A DNA stretch of 7,185 nt from contig JADZBY010000392.1 of the NCBI GenBank assembly GCA_020851855.1, forward strand, positions 1 to 7,185, in the 5' to 3' direction. Of the stretch, positions 1 through 5,547 are shown in pieces; the stretch's first letter is position 1; the number at the start of each line of letters is the position of its first letter. The position numbers and the translations under genes were made by a program. The notes below the pieces were generated by a model. It was not told where the DNA came from and searched no databases. It saw only the letters and a program-made list of their open reading frames with translations. The DNA is from Anaerolineae bacterium (GTDB taxonomy: Bacteria > Chloroflexota > Anaerolineae > Aggregatilineales > UBA2796).

Positions 1-14
1 CGCTTTCGTGTTGA

Positions 15-121
15 CCCTCACTCCCCCGGCCCCTCTCTCCCTCAGGGCGAGAGGGGAGAAAAAACGGGAATCCTGGGTTTCCGCACCCCTCTCCATGAGG
101 GAGAGGGGCCGGGGGTGAGGG
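15..121. repeat. Long imperfect inverted repeat, dispersed-repeat or MITE-like, downstream of rsgA
   Basis: The left arm (15-44) and right arm (96-121) are reverse complements over 26 bases, except for two extra TC dinucleotides in the left arm. Both arms carry the C-rich core CCCCGGCCCCTCTC or its complement. Each half also folds locally: 30-37 pairs with 49-56 (8 bp), and 86-94 pairs with 100-108 (9 bp, 5-base loop). Six A residues at 59-64 become a T-run on the minus strand, so the element may also end rsgA transcription, whose stop codon lies 20 bases away. C/G-rich palindromes of this look are scattered through many Chloroflexi and some proteobacterial genomes; that is my recollection and copy number cannot be seen here. 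No transposase or clear target-site duplication is visible. Confidence 0.8.
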
Positions 122-140
122 TTTGCAGACACACTCTAGC

Positions 141-1103
141 TTAATACACGTACTGCTCCTCAAGTTCCGCCCGGAGCCGCCCGTAACTGTCGTACCGGGC
201 GGGCGAGATGTGCCCCGCCGCGACGGCGTCGCGCACGGCGCAGCCCGGCTCGCTGGTGTGCGTGCAGTCGCTGAACTGGCACTGTGGCACATACGGCGTG
301 AACTCGCGGAAATAGCCGTCCAACTCGCTCGGTTCGACATCCCACGGCGCAAGGCCACGAATGCCCGGCGTGTCGGCCACGTAACCGCCGCCCTGGAGCG
401 GGAACATCTCAGAATACACGGTCGTATGCCGCCCTTTGGACAGTTTGCGGCTCACCGCCCCGACGGCGCGCCCCAGGCCCGGCTGCACCGCGTTCAAGAG
501 GCTGCTCTTGCCCACCCCCGATGGGCCGGTGAACACCGACAGGTGGCCGGTAAGCTGGCCGCGCAGCGTCTCGATGCCAATTCCCACCCCCGCGCTGACG
601 TAGAGCACCGGGTAGCCGATGCGCTCGTACACGTCAAATAGCTCACGTGCGCCCGTCTCACCCACCAGGTCGATCTTGTTGAGCGCCAGGACGATAGAGG
701 GAATCTCCGCCTTCTCTGCTGCGACCAGACAGCGGTCCAGGAAGCGCGTATTGGGCGCGGGACGGGCAGCCGAACTGACGAAGACGGCCTGATCGAGGTT
801 GGCGATGAGCACCTGCTCGCGCTCGGTAGATGTGCCCGCGTACTCCGACGGCTCGACGCGCGACAGGACCCGCTCACGGGGCAGAATGCGCCGGATCACG
901 CCCCGGCCATCGGGCAGCGCTTCCACTTCCACATGATCGCCGAGCACGCACAGCTCGGTTTTCTTGCTGGCCAGCTTGAGCGCCCCACGCAGCTGGCATA
1001 CGATGCGCCCACCCGGCGTATCAACCGTGTAAAATCCGCTCTGTGTCTTGACGACGATGCCCTCGACCGCCGCCGCCTTGTCTCCCTGTCCCGCTTTGCC
1101 CAT
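141..1103 (-). CDS. rsgA: Ribosome small-subunit-dependent GTPase A (RsgA/YjeQ)
   Basis: This encodes a 320-residue circularly permuted GTPase that binds the immature 30S subunit and acts as a late assembly checkpoint in the cytoplasm. An N-terminal OB-fold covers about residues 12-75. The GTPase motifs come in the permuted order typical of the family: G4 NKID at 142-145, then G1 GPSGVGKS at 193-200, G2 around GRHTT at 224-228 and G3 DTPG at 244-247. A C-terminal zinc site follows, with Cys275, Cys280, His282 and Cys288 in the family spacing. The length is normal. The reading frame stays open to 1319, but the ATG at 1103 is preferred: GGAGG lies 3 bases upstream, family members start just before the OB-fold, and the longer version would translate through the promoter -35 box and a terminator hairpin. 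It is divergent from the receiver-ATPase gene. A promoter at 1291-1319 and a structured leader precede it. Family assignment is secure; the start is likely. Confidence 0.96.
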   Translation of the reverse strand: MGKAGQGDKAAAVEGIVVKTQSGFYTVDTPGGRIVCQLRGALKLASKKTELCVLGDHVEVEALPDGRGVIRRILPRERVLSRVEPSEYAGTSTEREQVLIANLDQAVFVSSAARPAPNTRFLDRCLVAAEKAEIPSIVLALNKIDLVGETGARELFDVYERIGYPVLYVSAGVGIGIETLRGQLTGHLSVFTGPSGVGKSSLLNAVQPGLGRAVGAVSRKLSKGRHTTVYSEMFPLQGGGYVADTPGIRGLAPWDVEPSELDGYFREFTPYVPQCQFSDCTHTSEPGCAVRDAVAAGHISPARYDSYGRLRAELEEQYVY

Positions 1104-1106
1104 GAT

Positions 1107-1111
1107 CCTCC
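1107..1111 (-). promoter_or_regulatory. Ribosome binding site deciding the rsgA start
   Basis: On the minus strand the sequence reads CGGAGGATCATG, placing a perfect GGAGG three bases before the ATG at 1103. The spacing is short, but no comparable site precedes the other in-frame ATG codons at 1226 and 1319. This supports the 320-residue form of RsgA. Confidence 0.65.
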
Positions 1112-1146
1112 GCTGCTGTCCAACCGACCGACCGATTGCCCGGAAC

Positions 1147-1172
1147 AAAAACGCCACGGTGCTCCGTGGCGT
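1147..1172 (-). terminator. Intrinsic-terminator-like hairpin inside the rsgA leader
   Basis: ACGCCACGG (1151-1159) and CCGTGGCGT (1164-1172) form a perfect 9-bp stem with a 4-base loop. Read on the minus strand, the stem is followed at once by T residues (TTTTT counting the last stem base). It lies 43 bases before the rsgA ATG and about 110 bases after the predicted transcription start. It therefore looks like an attenuator of rsgA or the end of a separate small RNA. Read on the plus strand it has no T-run, so it would act only leftwards. Confidence 0.7.
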
Positions 1173-1284
1173 ACAGGCGGCAGCGCGGCGCGGGGAGTCG
1201 GCCTCCACCGCCGAGGCTCGCTTCATCACTGGTATCAGAAAGTCGTAATGCCGTAATGTGTCGCCGCAACCGCCTTTCCGGAGC
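1173..1284 (-). ncRNA. Candidate structured leader RNA or small RNA upstream of rsgA
   Basis: The stretch between the rsgA promoter and the terminator-like hairpin folds by hand into a closed domain. GGCGG (1274-1270) and GCGGCG (1267-1262) pair with CCGCC (1180-1176) and CGCCGC (1190-1185), giving 11 base pairs around a small internal loop. Inside, GCCTC (1217-1213) pairs with GAGGC (1205-1201). A 7-base direct repeat, CATTACG, occurs twice with period 8 (1244-1258). I do not recognise a known riboswitch class, 6S RNA or SRP RNA. The stretch could be the sensing part of an attenuator, a stand-alone small RNA, or chance pairing in GC-rich DNA. No energy calculation or alignment was possible. 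Confidence 0.35.
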
Positions 1285-1290
1285 GCTTTC

Positions 1291-1319
1291 AGGGTAGCAT
1301 TGTCCCGGTGCGCTGTCAA
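1291..1319 (-). promoter_or_regulatory. Sigma70-type promoter for rsgA
   Basis: On the minus strand a perfect -35 box TTGACA (1319-1314) is followed, after exactly 17 bases, by a -10 box TACCCT (1296-1291) that matches TATAAT at the first, second and last positions. Transcription would start near 1284 and give a leader of about 180 bases before the rsgA ATG. Confidence 0.65.
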
Positions 1320-1348
1320 CCGCGTAGGTGAATTGTTACTCTGCGTGT

Positions 1349-1377
1349 TTGCCCTGCCCGGCGCGGCATGTTAGACT
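1349..1377 (+). promoter_or_regulatory. Promoter for the receiver-ATPase gene
   Basis: A -35-like TTGCCC (1349-1354) and an extended -10 TGTTAGACT (hexamer TAGACT at 1372-1377) are separated by 17 bases. Each hexamer matches the consensus at four of six positions, and the TG extension adds support. The predicted start is near 1384, leaving a leader of about 25 bases. It is back to back with the rsgA promoter; 29 bases separate the two -35 boxes. Confidence 0.5.
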
Positions 1378-1408
1378 TTCGTGACACATCCTCCATAGGA
1401 CAAACATC

Positions 1409-2554
1409 ATGGCCGAAAAGATCCTGATTGTGGATGACGATATCGATAGCTTGAAGTTGATTGGCTTGATGCTCCAGCGGCAAGGCTATGACATCGTTGC
1501 CGCAAATAACGGCGCGCAAGCCTTCAGCAAGGCCACCAGCGATCGTCCAGACCTGATCATCCTGGACGTGATGATGCCCGATATGGACGGCTACGAGATC
1601 TGCCGCCGCCTGCGCGCCAACCCCGTGACGCAGGGCATCCCGATCATCATGTTTACTGCCAAGACGCTCATTGATGATAAGGTAGCGGGCTTCGAGGCCG
1701 GCGCGGACGATTATTTGACGAAACCCACCCACCCGGCGGAACTGGCGTCGCGCGTCAAGGCGATTCTGTCGCGCAGCGCGGCGCAGCGGCGCACGACGGG
1801 CGAAGGCGGCACACTCACCGCGCTCGTCGGCGTCAAGGGCGGCGTCGGCGTGTCGACGCTGGCCGCGAACGTGGCGGCGGTGCTCAACCTGAAAGAGCCG
1901 TCCATTCTGGCCGACATCCGCCCCGGACAGGGCAGCCTGGGCATGTTCCTGAACATGCCGAAGTCGGTGGGCATGTCCAACCTGCTTGCCCGCAACCCGA
2001 ACGAGATCACAGCCCGGCTGGTCGAACAAGAGCTGGTGGCGCACACGAGCGGCCTGCGCACACTGCTGTCGTCGGCGCGGCCACAAGAGATGCTCACGCC
2101 GGTCAACGCGGACGCCGCCTCGGCGGTCCTGAAGGCGCTGCGCAGCATGGCGCGGCACGTCATCGTCGACCTGGGGGCCGGGCTGGCGCGTCACACGATG
2201 CGGCTGGTCAAAGAGGCCGATCAGGTGGTGCTCGTCGTGGAGCCGTACCGCTATTCGTTGAACATGGCGCGCGATACGCTCAAGGAAATCGAGAGTGTGG
2301 GCGTCGGGCGGGGACGGATCAGCGTCGTGATCGTGACGCGCGTCGCCTCGTCCAGTCAGGTCCCGTGGCAGGAAGCCGAACAAATCCTGGGCCATGAGAT
2401 GCTGGGTATCATCGGTCCTGCGCCGGAACTCGCCTTTCAGGCGATTGAGGCCGGTTTCCCGATCGTGCTCTTCCAACCGGCATCGATTGCCACGACGCAG
2501 ATCAACAAGCTCACCGAGGAATTGACGGCCCGCGTGCGCGCCGTGGCGAGTTGA
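1409..2554 (+). CDS. Response regulator receiver domain fused to a TadZ/CpaE-type ParA/MinD-like ATPase
   Basis: This 381-residue protein has two domains. Residues 1-122 are a complete receiver domain with acidic residues Asp9-Asp11, phospho-acceptor Asp53 (in ILDVMMPDMDG), Thr83 and Lys105-Pro106, so phosphorylation looks possible. After a short linker (about 123-134), residues 135-381 form a ParA/MinD-like domain. Its deviant Walker A reads GVKGGVGVST at 141-150: the signature Lys143 is kept, but the P-loop lysine before Ser-Thr is Val148. Asp169 sits at a Walker A' position and Asp254 (VIVDLGAG) at Walker B. This architecture matches CpaE/TadZ, which localise Tad/Flp pili to the pole, and that family often has atypical Walker A motifs. 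No tad/cpa gene or kinase is adjacent, so the target is unknown. AGGA lies 8 bases before the ATG. A strong terminator follows at 2593. Confidence 0.9.
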   Translation: MAEKILIVDDDIDSLKLIGLMLQRQGYDIVAANNGAQAFSKATSDRPDLIILDVMMPDMDGYEICRRLRANPVTQGIPIIMFTAKTLIDDKVAGFEAGADDYLTKPTHPAELASRVKAILSRSAAQRRTTGEGGTLTALVGVKGGVGVSTLAANVAAVLNLKEPSILADIRPGQGSLGMFLNMPKSVGMSNLLARNPNEITARLVEQELVAHTSGLRTLLSSARPQEMLTPVNADAASAVLKALRSMARHVIVDLGAGLARHTMRLVKEADQVVLVVEPYRYSLNMARDTLKEIESVGVGRGRISVVIVTRVASSSQVPWQEAEQILGHEMLGIIGPAPELAFQAIEAGFPIVLFQPASIATTQINKLTEELTARVRAVAS

Positions 2555-2592
2555 GCCGCGCGCTTGCCGCGTGTAACACGAGCAGGAAAACG

Positions 2593-2618
2593 AAAAGCCC
2601 CGCGTGACGGGGCTTTTT
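2593..2618. terminator. Bidirectional intrinsic terminator between the receiver-ATPase gene and tRNA-Gly
   Basis: AAAAGCCCCG (2593-2602) pairs perfectly with CGGGGCTTTT (2608-2617) around a 5-base loop, and the T-run continues to 2618. Because the A-tract mirrors the T-tract, the hairpin also works in reverse. It ends the plus-strand receiver-ATPase transcript and the minus-strand tRNA transcript, whose 3' end lies only five bases away. Confidence 0.9.
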
Positions 2619-2622
2619 CTTA

Positions 2623-2694
<72 letters not shown>

Positions 2695-2716
2695 AGGTCA
2701 TTCCATTGTGAGGCAC

Positions 2717-2745
2717 AGTATAGAGCACTTCGCCGCGTTTGGCAA
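2717..2745 (-). promoter_or_regulatory. Strong promoter for tRNA-Gly
   Basis: On the minus strand TTGCCA (2745-2740) and TATACT (2722-2717) each match the consensus at five of six positions and are separated by 17 bases. Transcription would start near 2710, about 16 bases before the mature tRNA 5' end. This site overlaps the TTG codon at 2739 that could extend the antiporter frame, which argues against that longer start. Confidence 0.8.
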
Positions 2746-2805
2746 GTGCGATTTTCGAGGCGGGGTTTATTTTCGTCCCGACGCACCTGGGATCAGGGCA
2801 GCAGC

Positions 2806-2810
2806 AAGGA
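2806..2810 (+). promoter_or_regulatory. Ribosome binding site deciding the antiporter start
   Basis: AAGGA sits 9 bases before the ATG at 2820. The nearby ATG at 2815 is out of frame, and the in-frame TTG at 2739 has no such site and lies in the tRNA promoter. Confidence 0.65.
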
Positions 2811-2819
2811 TTTGTATGG

Positions 2820-4835
2820 ATGACTCATAGTTTCTCGCTGTTTGCGACCATCACGATGGCCATCTTGACGGCCTTTATCGGCGGGTACATCGCCCGACGG
2901 CTTGGCTTGCCAGCGCTGGTCGGCTATGTGCTCGCCGGGCTGGTCATCGGGCCGTTCACGCCGGGCTTTGTGGGTGATGCTGCCGCCATCAGCCAGCTTG
3001 CCGAGATGGGCGTCGTATTCATGATGTTCGGCGTGGGCCTGCATTTTTCCCTGCGCGACCTGTGGAGCGTGCGCCGCATTGCCATCCCAGGCGCGGCGCT
3101 AACGATGATCACCGCCACGCTGGCCGGGTTGGCGCTCACCCAACTCTGGGGCTGGACGGTGGCCGCCGGGCTGGTCCTCGGCTTTTCGCTGTCCATCGCG
3201 AGCACCGTCGTGCTGCTCCGCGGCCTGTCCGACAACGGGCTGCTGAACACGCCCCACGGCAAAGTAGCGGTGGGTTGGCTGGTGCTGGAAGACCTGGCGA
3301 CCGTCGCGATCCTGGTGATCATGCCTGCGCTGGTCGGCGACTCGGAGAACCTGGTCGAGAGCATGGCGCTGGCGCTGTTCAAGACCGGGCTATTCGTGGC
3401 AGCCATGCTCTTCATCGGCGGGCGGGTGATGCCCTGGATACTGGCACAGATCGCACACAGCCGCTCGCGTGAGGTGTTCATCCTGGCTGTCGTGGGGCTG
3501 GCGCTTGGCACGGCTTTCATTGCGTATGAGCTGTTCGGCGTTTCTCTGGCGCTCGCCGCATTTCTGGCGGGCGTTGTCGTCTCGGAGTCGGACGTCAGCC
3601 ACCAGGTCGGCGCAGAGGTCATCCCTTTCCGCGACGTGTTCGCCGTCCTGTTCTTTGTCTCCGTTGGGATGCTGGTCAACCCGGCGAGTGTGATCGCGAA
3701 CGCCGGGCAAGTGTTCGTCCTGATCCTGTTCATCGTGGCCGGCAAGAGCGTCTTCACCGTGCTGCTCGGCTTCCTGTTGCCTGGTTCGGAACGGACGATG
3801 ATCGTCGTGGCGGCTGGCCTGAGCCAGATCGGCGAGTTCTCGTTCATCGTCGGGCAAGCGGGTGTGGCGCTGGGTATTCTCAACCGGGACCAGTATGGCC
3901 TCATCCTGGCCGGATCGGTCATCTCGATTCTGATCAATCCTCTGATGTACCGGGCCATTCCCGCCACCGAGCGCTTCCTTCAGCGCTTCCCGGCACTGTG
4001 GCGGCGCATGGAGCGCGGCGGCCCGACGCCGGAGCCGCTCACCGAGAAGATACGGGAACACGTCATCGTCGTGGGTTATGGCCGTGTGGGCAAGCATATC
4101 GCCCGTGTGTTGGACCATCTCGGCGTGCCGTACCTCGTCGTCGAGCAGGATGCGGCGTATGCGACCGAGATTCAGCGCGCGGGCGTTCAGACTCTGCTTG
4201 GCGATGCGGCCAATTCCGAGATTCTGCGCCACGTCGGGCTGGAACACGCCTGCGCCCTGGTCGTGACTGTGCCCAACCAGACGACCGCGGAATTGATCGT
4301 CGCCGCCGCGCACGATCTCGCGCCGGAATTGCCCATCATCGCGCGGGCGGGCGCCGAATCGGGCGTACAGCGGCTGGCGGCGCTGGGTGCGCGCCACGTC
4401 ATCCACCCGGAGCTTGAGGGCGGACTGGAGATCGTGCGTCACACGCTGCTCATCCTCGATTTTCCGACGGCGCAAATCCAGACGTACATCGACGCCGTGC
4501 GCAGCGATACCTACACGGGCATTTTGCCGGATGCGGACAAGCCGCGCCTTCTCGATCAACTGGTCCACGCGACGCGCGGCGTCGAGATCGGCTGGTATAC
4601 CGTTGGAGCAAACAGCAGCGTTGTGAGCCAGAGTCTTCTGGAAGCGAATATCCGCTCGCGCATCGGCGCATCGATTATCGCCATCGTGCGTGGCCACGAG
4701 ACGATGCCCAATCCGAAATCCAATACGCGCTTTCAGGCGGGTGATCTGATCGGTCTGATCGGGACCGCGCACGAACTGGAAGAGGCGGCCCGGCTGCTCG
4801 ATCCATCCGGCGACTCGGACGGCGCGCGGCGCTGA
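2820..4835 (+). CDS. CPA2-family monovalent cation:proton antiporter with RCK (TrkA-N and TrkA-C) domains
   Basis: This 671-residue membrane protein resembles YbaL and KefB/KefC. About 13 hydrophobic segments span residues 6-380 (Na+/H+ exchanger fold), with the Glu157-Asp158 pair in LEDLA at the usual ion-site helix and the CPA2 signature FFVSVGM at 278-284. A cytoplasmic TrkA-N domain follows (about 413-530): GYGRVG at 419-424 is a Rossmann dinucleotide motif and Glu442 ends the next strand, suggesting NAD(H) binding. A TrkA-C domain occupies about 580-655. Such proteins exchange K+ or Na+ for H+, gated by nucleotide or ligand binding to the cytoplasmic module. The ion cannot be told from sequence. 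E. coli YbaL, about 560 residues as I recall, is shorter; the TrkA-C part appears to account for the difference. The start at 2820 is chosen over TTG 2739 because AAGGA precedes it. I see no convincing promoter or terminator for this gene. Confidence 0.93.
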   Translation: MTHSFSLFATITMAILTAFIGGYIARRLGLPALVGYVLAGLVIGPFTPGFVGDAAAISQLAEMGVVFMMFGVGLHFSLRDLWSVRRIAIPGAALTMITATLAGLALTQLWGWTVAAGLVLGFSLSIASTVVLLRGLSDNGLLNTPHGKVAVGWLVLEDLATVAILVIMPALVGDSENLVESMALALFKTGLFVAAMLFIGGRVMPWILAQIAHSRSREVFILAVVGLALGTAFIAYELFGVSLALAAFLAGVVVSESDVSHQVGAEVIPFRDVFAVLFFVSVGMLVNPASVIANAGQVFVLILFIVAGKSVFTVLLGFLLPGSERTMIVVAAGLSQIGEFSFIVGQAGVALGILNRDQYGLILAGSVISILINPLMYRAIPATERFLQRFPALWRRMERGGPTPEPLTEKIREHVIVVGYGRVGKHIARVLDHLGVPYLVVEQDAAYATEIQRAGVQTLLGDAANSEILRHVGLEHACALVVTVPNQTTAELIVAAAHDLAPELPIIARAGAESGVQRLAALGARHVIHPELEGGLEIVRHTLLILDFPTAQIQTYIDAVRSDTYTGILPDADKPRLLDQLVHATRGVEIGWYTVGANSSVVSQSLLEANIRSRIGASIIAIVRGHETMPNPKSNTRFQAGDLIGLIGTAHELEEAARLLDPSGDSDGARR

Positions 4836-4877
4836 GCGTGCGGTATGCACTGCTATTCGGCAGGGCAGCAAGCCCAA

Positions 4878-4906
4878 TTGACTCGCCAAAACCCTTGTGC
4901 TATCAT
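4878..4906 (+). promoter_or_regulatory. Sigma70-type promoter for the Roadblock gene
   Basis: TTGACT (4878-4883) and TATCAT (4901-4906) each match the consensus at five of six positions with a 17-base spacer. The predicted start near 4913 gives a leader of about 93 bases before the ATG at 5006. The Roadblock gene is thus transcribed independently of the antiporter. Confidence 0.75.
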
Positions 4907-5005
4907 CCCAGCGTGGTCACAGGGTCTGGCGCGGCGCAAGCGTGCAGCGTGTGTGCAAGGAAGCAGCGTCGGGGCCGGTGGGTGGCTTGACAAAAGGCGG
5001 ACTGC

Positions 5006-5377
5006 ATGGCGAAAACACGGAACGAGCTGATGGCCGACCGGCTGCGCGATCTGCAGACGGGCAACCCTGACATCGAAGCCTCAGCGGTGGTCAGCGTCGA
5101 TGGACTCAGCATCGCCTCGGTGCTGCCCGCCAATGTCGAAGAGGACCGCGTTTCGGCGATGTCCGCGGCCATGCTGTCGCTCGGCGAGCGCATCGCCCAG
5201 GAGTTGGCGCGCGGCGAAGTAGAGCAGGTCTACATTCGCGGCCAAAAAGGGCACGTGGTGCTCATGTCCGTGGGCGAAGATGCCGTGCTCACGTCGATGG
5301 CGCGCGAGAGCGCCAAGACCGGGCTGGTGTTTCTGGATATGAAACGTGCAGCGAAAGACCTTGAGCGGCTGGTTTAG
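5006..5377 (+). CDS. Roadblock/LC7-domain protein (MglB-like)
   Basis: This 123-residue cytoplasmic protein is essentially one Roadblock/LC7 domain. The order of elements fits the fold: helix about 5-18, strand 25-30 (SAVVSVDG), strand 33-38, long helix 46-68, strands 72-78, 82-88 (GHVVLMSVG) and 92-98, and a closing helix 103-122. Bacterial Roadblock proteins usually dimerise and regulate small Ras-like GTPases; MglB is the GTPase-activating partner of MglA in polarity and gliding. No GTPase gene is next to it, so the partner and process are unknown. AAAAGG lies about 8 bases before the ATG. It has its own promoter (4878-4906), and a strong hairpin at 5426 may end the transcript. Fold assignment is confident; function is not. 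Confidence 0.9.
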   Translation: MAKTRNELMADRLRDLQTGNPDIEASAVVSVDGLSIASVLPANVEEDRVSAMSAAMLSLGERIAQELARGEVEQVYIRGQKGHVVLMSVGEDAVLTSMARESAKTGLVFLDMKRAAKDLERLV

Positions 5378-5425
5378 GCGGCGTCAGGCCGGGCCAGTCA
5401 CACCACACTAACCTGTCGTCTTTTT

Positions 5426-5470
5426 CGGCGGGGAGGGATGTCCACCGCAGGTGGTCTACCCTCCCCGCCG
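5426..5470 (+). terminator. Strong two-part hairpin between the Roadblock gene and pyrG
   Basis: CGGCGGGGAGGG (5426-5437) pairs perfectly with CCCTCCCCGCCG (5459-5470). Inside, CCACC (5442-5446) pairs with GGTGG (5450-5454) around a 3-base loop, with a 4x4 internal loop between the two stems. The plus-strand tail TTCTGTTT is T-rich but broken, so this is a probable rather than perfect intrinsic terminator for the Roadblock gene. It could also be a stem in the pyrG leader. On the minus strand A residues follow it, so it should not terminate leftward transcription. Confidence 0.6.
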
Positions 5471-5547
5471 TTCTGTTTGATCGGATATGAGATGGGAATA
5501 TCCAGGCGCGGCAACCGGCGCTCGATCAGGGAGAGGGATTCTACGGC

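Noticed and set aside
2739..2767. Possible plus-strand antiporter promoter starting at TTGGCA
   Set aside because: The -35 match is good, but no acceptable -10 hexamer occurs at 16-18 bases, so the site is better explained by the opposite-strand tRNA promoter.
2924..3967. A 347-codon minus-strand frame rich in Ser, Thr, Ala and Pro
   Set aside because: It is opposite the antiporter membrane domain. The composition mirrors hydrophobic codons read in antisense and shows no domain.
3390..4889. A 499-codon open frame on the minus strand opposite the antiporter
   Set aside because: It lies antisense to conserved membrane and RCK domains, has an Arg/Asp/His-rich composition and resembles no family; it is a codon-bias shadow.
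4987..4992. A perfect TTGACA just before the Roadblock gene
   Set aside because: Any -10 box at 16-18 bases would fall at or inside the start of the coding region and none is present. The better promoter is at 4878-4906.
5483..5503. Small inverted repeat GGATAT / ATATCC in the pyrG leader
   Set aside because: A 6-bp AT-containing stem with a 9-base loop is short and weak and is expected by chance at this scale.
5477..5504. Possible pyrG promoter TTGATC / TATCCA with a 16-base spacer
   Set aside because: The -10 match is weak and the spacing non-ideal, so I do not list it as a feature.
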